From Cyanobacteria bacterium UBA5018 (GTDB lineage Bacteria > Cyanobacteriota > Cyanobacteriia > PCC-6307 > Cyanobiaceae), in assembly GCA_002396505.1 (NCBI GenBank), contig DGYA01000140.1, forward strand, positions 1 to 11,601: DNA of 11,601 nucleotides. The letters are read 5' to 3'. A model generated the notes under the pieces. That model did no database searches. It was not told where the DNA came from and was given only the letters and a program-made list of their open reading frames with translations. This document shows positions 6,683 to 11,601 of this stretch, piece after piece. The position numbers were made by a program, and so were the translations under genes. Position 1 is the stretch's first letter. Each line of letters begins with the position of its first letter.

Positions 6683-6753
6683 GTTTCGGGTGACTGAGGC
6701 GATCTGTTGATCAGCCCATCACGGTCCCTGGCAGGTGGAGGCGAACCCGAAAC
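6683..6753 (+). promoter_or_regulatory. Candidate structured mRNA leader of rpsB
   Basis: GTTTCGGGT (6683-6691) is a perfect 9-nt reverse complement of ACCCGAAAC (6745-6753), closing a 53-nt interior. Inside, GGCGATC and GATCAGCC around 6698-6716 can form a hairpin with a TGTT loop and one bulged A. The right arm ends 13 nt before the rpsB ATG, so the stem could restrict ribosome access. Autoregulation of rpsB-tsf through a leader bound by S2 is known in gammaproteobacteria. Whether this leader works that way is inference. Confidence 0.42.
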
Positions 6754-6766
6754 CCCCCAAATTCCC

Positions 6767-7480
6767 ATGGCTGTCGTCACACTCGCCGAAATGATGGAGG
6801 CTGGTGCCCACTTTGGGCACCAGACAAGGCGCTGGAACCCCAAGATGTCGCGCTACATCTACTGCGCGCGCAATGGGGTCCACATCATTGACCTGGTGCA
6901 GACCGCCGTCTGCATGAACAACGCCTACAAGTGGGTGCGCAGTGCCGCCCGCAGTGGCAAGCGCTTTCTGTTCGTGGGCACCAAAAAGCAGGCCTCCGAG
7001 GTGATCGCCCAGGAGGCCAGCCGCTGTGGCGCCTCCTATGTGAACCAGCGCTGGCTGGGCGGCATGCTCACCAACTGGACCACGATGCGCGCCCGCATCG
7101 ACCGGCTCAAGGACCTGGAACGGATGGAGTCTTCCGGTGCCATCGCCATGCGCCCCAAGAAGGAGGCCGCTGTGCTGCGCCGCGAATTGGAGCGGCTGCA
7201 GAAATACCTCGGTGGTCTTAAGAACATGCGCCGCCTGCCCGATGTGGTGATCCTGGTGGACCAGCGCCGCGAGACCAACGCCGTGCTGGAAGCCCGCAAG
7301 CTCGATATCCCCCTGGTGTCCATGCTTGACACCAACTGCGATCCCGACCTCTGCGACGTGCCGATCCCCTGCAACGACGACGCCGTTCGTTCCGTGCAGC
7401 TGGTGCTGGGCCGCCTGGCCGATGCGATCAACGAAGGTCGCCATGGGGCCAGCGATCAGGCCTCCGACGACGAGGGCTGA
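6767..7480 (+). CDS. rpsB: 30S ribosomal protein S2
   Basis: Small-subunit ribosomal protein S2, 237 residues, placed at the head-neck junction of the 30S subunit. It matches the family throughout: VTLAEMMEAGAHFGHQTRRWNPKM at the N-terminus, IYCARNGVHIIDLVQT, FVGTKKQASEVI, YVNQRWLGGMLTNW, PDVVILVDQRRETNAVLEA, LVSMLDTNCDPD, VPIPCNDDAVRSVQLV, and an acidic tail (DQASDDEG). The start is ATG 6767 because MAVVTL is the normal beginning; an upstream in-frame ATG at 6707 would add 20 non-family residues. The bases before the ATG are C-rich with no Shine-Dalgarno sequence. A structured leader precedes the gene and tsf follows 120 bp later, the near-universal bacterial pairing. Confidence 0.98.
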   Translation: MAVVTLAEMMEAGAHFGHQTRRWNPKMSRYIYCARNGVHIIDLVQTAVCMNNAYKWVRSAARSGKRFLFVGTKKQASEVIAQEASRCGASYVNQRWLGGMLTNWTTMRARIDRLKDLERMESSGAIAMRPKKEAAVLRRELERLQKYLGGLKNMRRLPDVVILVDQRRETNAVLEARKLDIPLVSMLDTNCDPDLCDVPIPCNDDAVRSVQLVLGRLADAINEGRHGASDQASDDEG

Positions 7481-7490
7481 GGCGCCCCTG

Positions 7491-7509
7491 GGCCGGCCTT
7501 TGGTCGGCC
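7491..7509 (+). other. Stable hairpin in the rpsB-tsf intergenic region
   Basis: GGCCGGCC (7491-7498) pairs with GGTCGGCC (7502-7509) around a TTT loop: eight base pairs including one G-T wobble. It starts 10 bp after the rpsB stop. No T run follows, so it is unlikely to be a simple full terminator. It could be a partial attenuator, a processing site or a 3' stabiliser that tunes tsf relative to rpsB. The rest of the 120-bp gap is pyrimidine-rich and shows no gene. Confidence 0.5.
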
Positions 7510-7600
7510 GTGATCCGGAGCTCTGCCATCCAGGCGACGGCGGAGCTTCGCCCCTCTGCTCCAACCTTTCCCTGTTCCGCTCCCCCTGCCTACCAGTCCC

Positions 7601-8257
7601 ATGGCTGAGATTCCCGCCACCCTCGTCAAGACCCTGCGCGAAAAAACCGCAGCGGGCATGATGGATTGCAAAAATGCACTGAAAGAGACCAACGGCGATA
7701 TCGACAAGGCAATTGAATTGTTGCGCCAAAAGGGCATGGCCAGCGCCGAGAAGAAGGCCGGTCGCACAGCCGCCGAGGGCTCAATTGGCTCCTATATCCA
7801 TACCGGTGCCCGCATTGGCGTGCTGGTGGAGGTGAACTGCGAGACCGATTTCGTGGCTCGCGGTGATGTTTTCCAGGAGCTGCTGCGCAATGTGGCCATG
7901 CAGATCGCCGCTTGCCCCTCGGTGGAATACGTCTCCGTTGAGGATATCCCAGAAGCGGTGGCCAGCCGCGAGAAGCAGATTGAGATGGGTCGCGATGACC
8001 TCGCCGGCAAGAAGGAGGAGATGAAGGAGAAGATCGTCGCCGGTCGCATCAGCAAGCGCCTTAAAGAACTAGCTTTGATGGATCAGCCATTCATCAAGGA
8101 AAACACGATCACAGTTAACGAGTTGGTCAAGCAGGTGGCCGGCAAGCTGGGTGAAAATATTCGCGTGCGCCGCTTCGTGCGCTTCAACCTGGGCGAGGGC
8201 ATCGAGGTGAACAAGCTCGATTTCGCCGCCGAGGTAGCCGCCATGGGCGGATCCTGA
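7601..8257 (+). CDS. tsf: Elongation factor Ts
   Basis: Nucleotide exchange factor that regenerates EF-Tu-GTP during translation. The 218-residue product has the N-terminal UBA-like domain (LVKTLREKTAAGMMDCKNAL, about 8-27), the KGMASAEKKAGRTAAEG linker, and the family motif TDFVAR at 82-87, whose Asp-Phe contacts EF-Tu. The core ends in VNELVKQVAGKLGENIRVRRFVRFNLGEG. It is of the short class with a reduced dimerisation module, as is usual in cyanobacteria, rather than the roughly 280-residue enterobacterial form. ATG 7601 sits in CCCATGGCTG, as for rpsB, with a C/T-rich run upstream and no Shine-Dalgarno sequence. It is likely co-transcribed with rpsB, with the hairpin at 7491-7509 between them. 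The next gene starts 8 bp after its stop. Confidence 0.98.
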   Translation: MAEIPATLVKTLREKTAAGMMDCKNALKETNGDIDKAIELLRQKGMASAEKKAGRTAAEGSIGSYIHTGARIGVLVEVNCETDFVARGDVFQELLRNVAMQIAACPSVEYVSVEDIPEAVASREKQIEMGRDDLAGKKEEMKEKIVAGRISKRLKELALMDQPFIKENTITVNELVKQVAGKLGENIRVRRFVRFNLGEGIEVNKLDFAAEVAAMGGS

Positions 8258-8265
8258 TCGACCCC

Positions 8266-9468
8266 ATGGCGACGGCAGCGGCGGCAGCTGGGGGGGGCAT
8301 GGATTCCCCCCAGCAGGAGTTGCGGCGCAGTTGCGACCGGTTGCAGGCCAATGTGGCTGAGGCCAATCCGCAGCTATATCGCCAGCTCGCCCTCTATCTC
8401 CAGGTATTGCGAGATGGCCTGCTGGATGTCTGCCGCCAAGCCTGTTTCCATCTGGCGACCCAGGTGCATCCGCGGCGCTACAACTCACTTCCCGAGCTAC
8501 GTAGGCGCTCATTGCAGCGTCGCCTGGCCAATCTTGTTGCCCGGACTAGTTGTCTGCTCACGGTGGAACAACTTGCCCATCTTGCCACCGAACTGCAGCA
8601 GGAGAAGTTGGAGCAGCAACAGGATCGCCAGCAACGGCTGATCCGGGCCGTGGGCAAGCGCCAGCCCAGCAATGCTCCGGCCAAAGCCAATACCCAGGCC
8701 ACAGCTAAAGCCCAGGCGCCTGCTGGTTCGGTGCATCTGGGCCTGGACCTGCCGATCGGCAGGGGCCTGATCGATGGGGATGGAATCACCTCCATGCTCA
8801 TGGAACCAGGCGGCAATAGTGATGAAGGGCTGGAAGATTTCATGGCCGCCGATCTAGACAGCGCCCAGCCAGATGAGCAACAAAAGCATCCGTCCCTGGT
8901 GGATATTGTCAGCGCACTAAGTGGCGCGATGGGCGGCTCCAATATTGATCTGGATCAGGCTTTTCCCTGGCAGGTCGGTCGATTGCCAACCGATCCCCTG
9001 CTGTTGCTGCACTGGTTGGAGGGCTTTGAGCTGGCCCTGGGCCGGCGGCTGCGCAACCTCTCCCACGCGCTCAACACGGAGTTGCTGCGCCAGGGGGTAA
9101 CGCCGGCCCTGTTGCCGAACTCCCTATTGGAGGCTGTGTTGCGCGGCCAGTTCGAGGCCCTGCCCGCCCCTGCCAACCTGCTGCGGGTGCCGCTCCCCTT
9201 CCCTGCCGATGTGGGCGGAGACCGCCTGGGTGGGGAGGCTGTGGTGGTGCTGCTCAGGCCCAGCGATCTAGAGCAGGAGCTGCCGGCCCTGCGTACCTGC
9301 CGCCGGCGCCTCCAGCAGGCTCAGCAGGAGTTGCGCAGAATGGCCCAGGAATCCACTCGGCTGCAGGCGCGGCTGGCAACTCTCGAGGCTGAACAGCTGT
9401 GGCTGCAGGACATCCACGCCTGGAAGCGGTTGCCGCCGGATCCCCCCAGTCCTGCGACCAGCCCCTGA
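8266..9468 (+). CDS. Uncharacterised protein (400 residues) between tsf and recG
   Basis: I do not recognise this protein as a named family. Four parts can be seen. Residues 13-130 are helical and end in a charged Gln/Glu-rich coiled coil (LATELQQEKLEQQQDRQQRL). Residues 131-235 are a low-complexity linker, first Ala/Lys/Gln-rich, then Gly/Asp-rich and acidic. A compact domain at about 236-332 contains WQVGRLPTDPLLLLHWLEGFELALGRRLRNL and ends in a strand, GGEAVVVLLRPSD. A C-terminal coiled coil runs from about 341 to 383, before a Pro-rich tail. There is no signal peptide or membrane helix. It starts 8 bp after tsf, so it is probably in the same transcript, and its end overlaps recG if recG starts at 9399. 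ATG 8299 (residue 12) is an alternative start that drops an Ala/Gly run. Similar proteins may be confined to picocyanobacteria; this is not verified. Confidence 0.85.
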   Translation: MATAAAAAGGGMDSPQQELRRSCDRLQANVAEANPQLYRQLALYLQVLRDGLLDVCRQACFHLATQVHPRRYNSLPELRRRSLQRRLANLVARTSCLLTVEQLAHLATELQQEKLEQQQDRQQRLIRAVGKRQPSNAPAKANTQATAKAQAPAGSVHLGLDLPIGRGLIDGDGITSMLMEPGGNSDEGLEDFMAADLDSAQPDEQQKHPSLVDIVSALSGAMGGSNIDLDQAFPWQVGRLPTDPLLLLHWLEGFELALGRRLRNLSHALNTELLRQGVTPALLPNSLLEAVLRGQFEALPAPANLLRVPLPFPADVGGDRLGGEAVVVLLRPSDLEQELPALRTCRRRLQQAQQELRRMAQESTRLQARLATLEAEQLWLQDIHAWKRLPPDPPSPATSP

Positions 9469-11601
9469 CAGAAGAGCTCCAGGCTTGGTTGCGAAGCCTG
9501 CAGCAGGCCCTGCAACTGGAAGTTGATCGCGGCTTTGGCAATTTGCAGGGGCGGCGACAATGCTTCAGTGTCTTCCTGGCCACCAGCCTCGGCGAGCCTC
9601 CCGCAGCCCTGGGGGCTGACCAGCGGCAGCGGTTGCAGCCCTTGAGCCTGAATTTCAGCCACTACGACGAGCTGCCCCTGCAGCGCCGCCAGAGCCTGGT
9701 GCGCCAGTGCCGCCAGACGCTGCAGCAGTTGCGCCAGAGCCTCGAACCGCCAGCCCCCTTGGCGGCTCCGCGGCTGCGGCTGCAGCCGGCCAGCAGGGGC
9801 CCAGCCCCAGCCACCAACAGTATTGAGCTGAATACCCCCCTGGCTGGTATCCAGGGGGTGGGACCGCGCACCGCCAGCCGCCTGGCGGCCCTGGGTCTAT
9901 TTGTAGTGCGCGATTTGATCCACTACTACCCGCGGGATTATCTCGATTACGCCAACTTGGTGAGGATCACAGGTTTGGAGCCGGGCCGCACGGCCACCAT
10001 CGTGGCCAAGGTGCGCCGCTTTAACGGTTTCATCAGCCCGCGCAATCCCAACCTGGCGATTCTGGAGCTGCAGCTGGCCGATGCCACCGGGCGTATCCGG
10101 GTGAGCCAGTTCATGGTCGGCAAGCGGTTTGCCAGTCCCGCCTGGCTGAACAGCCAGAAGCGCCACTATCCGCCGGGCGCCAGCGTGGCAGTGAGTGGAC
10201 TGGTCAAGGAAACCGCCTACGGACCCGCCTTTCAAGATCCGCTGATCGAGGTGCTGGAGAGTCCTGGGGCGCCGCTGAAATCGGCCGCCATCGGTCGGTT
10301 GCTGCCGGTCTATGGGCTCACCGAGGGCCTGGGGGCCGATCGGGTGCGCCAGGCGGTGGCGGCGGTATTGCCCTTGGTGGCCCAGGAGCCCGAGCCCCTG
10401 CCAGAGCCCCTGCGCCAGCAGCTATTCATGTGCTTGCGGGCTGATGCCCTGCGCCAAATCCATGCCCCCGATACTGCCGAACAACTGCAAGCCGCCCGGC
10501 GGCGGTTGGTGTTTGACGAATTTTTGCTGTTGCAGTTGGGGTTGCTGCAGCGCCGGCGGCAGCTCACCCGGCTGCCGGCGCGGCCTTTGGCGGCCCTGGC
10601 GGCGGCAGATCAAGGCCAGCTGAGCGGGACAGCCGATCTGGTGCAGCGCTTTCTGCAGTTACTGCCCTTTGCCCTCACGGCAGCTCAACAGCGAGTATTG
10701 GCAGAAATCTGCTCGGATTTGCTGCGTGAGCAGCCCATGGCCCGCCTGGTGCAGGGCGATGTGGGCAGTGGCAAGACCGTGGTGGCGATCGCCGCTTTGC
10801 TCACCGCCATCGCCGCCGGCTGTCAAGGTGCCCTGATGGCCCCCACCGAGGTGCTGGCCGAGCAGCACTACCGCTCCCTATGCCAGTGGATGCCCCAGCT
10901 GGCGGTCAGCTGCGGCCTGCTCACCGGTGCCACCCCCGCCGCTCGCCGCCGTCAACTCCTGGCCGACTTGGCAAATGGCAATCTGCAGATGTTGGTGGGC
11001 ACCCATGCCCTGTTGGAAGATCCAGTGCAGTTTGCCCATCTGGGGCTGGTGGTGGTAGATGAGCAGCACCGTTTTGGCGTAGCTCAGCGCAATCGACTGC
11101 TGGATAAGGGCATGCAGCCCCACCTGCTCACGATGACGGCAACGCCGATCCCCCGCACCCTGGCCCTATCGCTGCATGGCGATCTGGATGTGAGTCAAAT
11201 AGATGAACTGCCGCCCGGACGCACCCCGATTCGCACGCAACTGCTGGGGGCTGGCGAGCGCCAACAGGCCTATGAGTTGATTCGCGAGCAGGTGGGGCTG
11301 GGCCAGCGCGCCTATGTGGTGCTACCGCTGGTGGAGGAATCGGAGAAGCTGGATCTGCGCTCCGTGGCGGTGGTCTATCGGCAGCTGAGTGATGAGGTGT
11401 TTCCGGAGTTGAACGTCGGCCTGCTGCATGGTCGTTTGGCCAGCGCAGAGAAGCAGGCGGCGATTGGGGCCTTTGCCCGCGGCGACACCCAGGTGCTGGT
11501 GAGTACCACGGTGGTGGAGGTGGGGGTGGATGTGCCCGAGGCCAGCGTGATGCTGATCGAGCACGCCGATCGCTTTGGCCTGGCCCAGCTGCACCAGCTG
11601 C
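9399..11601 (+). CDS. recG: ATP-dependent DNA helicase RecG (partial, cut by right edge)
   Basis: Branched-DNA helicase that remodels stalled replication forks and Holliday junctions. From residue 144 the wedge domain follows: NTPLAGIQGVGPRTASRLAA, a helix-hairpin-helix-like piece, then HYYPRDYLDY and an OB fold. The helicase core has Walker A GDVGSGKT (453-460), APTEVLAEQH, the DEAD-type DEQH (554-557) in VVVDEQHRFGVAQR, TATPIPRT (580-587), LLHGRLASAEK and VLVSTTVVEVGVDVPEA. It ends at DRFGLAQLHQL, just before the expected RGRVGRG motif, so roughly the last hundred residues are missing. The start is uncertain. GTG 9399 is the first start after an in-frame stop at 9390 and gives a 70-bp overlap with the upstream gene. 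TTG 9489 is the other canonical option. Family similarity appears to begin near EELQAWLRSLQQAL (9471 on), between the two. Confidence 0.95.
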   Translation, partial: MAAGHPRLEAVAAGSPQSCDQPLTEELQAWLRSLQQALQLEVDRGFGNLQGRRQCFSVFLATSLGEPPAALGADQRQRLQPLSLNFSHYDELPLQRRQSLVRQCRQTLQQLRQSLEPPAPLAAPRLRLQPASRGPAPATNSIELNTPLAGIQGVGPRTASRLAALGLFVVRDLIHYYPRDYLDYANLVRITGLEPGRTATIVAKVRRFNGFISPRNPNLAILELQLADATGRIRVSQFMVGKRFASPAWLNSQKRHYPPGASVAVSGLVKETAYGPAFQDPLIEVLESPGAPLKSAAIGRLLPVYGLTEGLGADRVRQAVAAVLPLVAQEPEPLPEPLRQQLFMCLRADALRQIHAPDTAEQLQAARRRLVFDEFLLLQLGLLQRRRQLTRLPARPLAALAAADQGQLSGTADLVQRFLQLLPFALTAAQQRVLAEICSDLLREQPMARLVQGDVGSGKTVVAIAALLTAIAAGCQGALMAPTEVLAEQHYRSLCQWMPQLAVSCGLLTGATPAARRRQLLADLANGNLQMLVGTHALLEDPVQFAHLGLVVVDEQHRFGVAQRNRLLDKGMQPHLLTMTATPIPRTLALSLHGDLDVSQIDELPPGRTPIRTQLLGAGERQQAYELIREQVGLGQRAYVVLPLVEESEKLDLRSVAVVYRQLSDEVFPELNVGLLHGRLASAEKQAAIGAFARGDTQVLVSTTVVEVGVDVPEASVMLIEHADRFGLAQLHQL

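Noticed and set aside
6707..6766. N-terminal extension of S2 from ATG 6707
   Set aside because: S2 proteins begin at the MAVVTL equivalent, and the upstream segment overlaps the right arm of the leader stem.
6719..7729. 336-residue minus-strand open frame across rpsB and tsf
   Set aside because: The plus strand encodes unmistakable S2 and EF-Ts. The antisense frame is His/Gly-rich and has no recognisable motif.
10785..10792. HIP1 octamer GCGATCGC
   Set aside because: Only one copy was found in the window, inside the recG Walker A region. That is no enrichment; it is useful only as a hint against HIP1-rich cyanobacterial lineages.

Overview
The window looks like chromosome from a GC-rich unicellular picocyanobacterium, most likely the Cyanobium / freshwater-to-coastal Synechococcus group. 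This rests on a phycocyanobilin:ferredoxin oxidoreductase gene (pcyA), a DevBCA-type exporter, a short cyanobacterial-style EF-Ts, start codons without Shine-Dalgarno sequences, and strong GC bias at third codon positions. The cyanobacterial HIP1 octamer occurs only once (10785-10792), which fits the alpha-picocyanobacteria better than larger cyanobacteria. The assignment is inferred from protein recognition, not from a database search.

Layout: positions 1-1455 hold two minus-strand M16-family metallopeptidase genes that overlap by 4 bp. The first has an intact HxxEH zinc motif, and its partner runs off the left edge. Reading the other way, with start codons only about 21 bp apart, a plus-strand operon runs from 1477 to a clear intrinsic terminator at 5532-5556. 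It contains pcyA, then devB-, devC- and devA-like genes (membrane fusion protein, permease, ATPase), then a 51-residue very basic protein. The first three genes overlap (TGATG and GTGA junctions), so translational coupling is likely. The ATPase gene carries an unusual N-terminal stretch made of 18-bp tandem repeats.

From 5616 to 6611 there is a family 2 glycosyltransferase. Next comes the translation module rpsB (6767-7480) and tsf (7601-8257). Both intergenic leaders can form RNA structure, including a perfect 9-bp long-range stem in front of rpsB. A 400-residue protein of unknown function follows 8 bp after tsf. The window ends inside recG, which overlaps the unknown gene under the start chosen here and is cut by the right edge after the helicase motifs.

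No rRNA, tRNA, insertion sequence, CRISPR array or prophage gene was seen, and no stretch above 300 bp lacks a gene. Most of the window is conserved housekeeping sequence. The parts that most merit follow-up are the 18-bp repeat tract at the start of devA, the structured rpsB leader, the small basic protein and the unknown gene upstream of recG.
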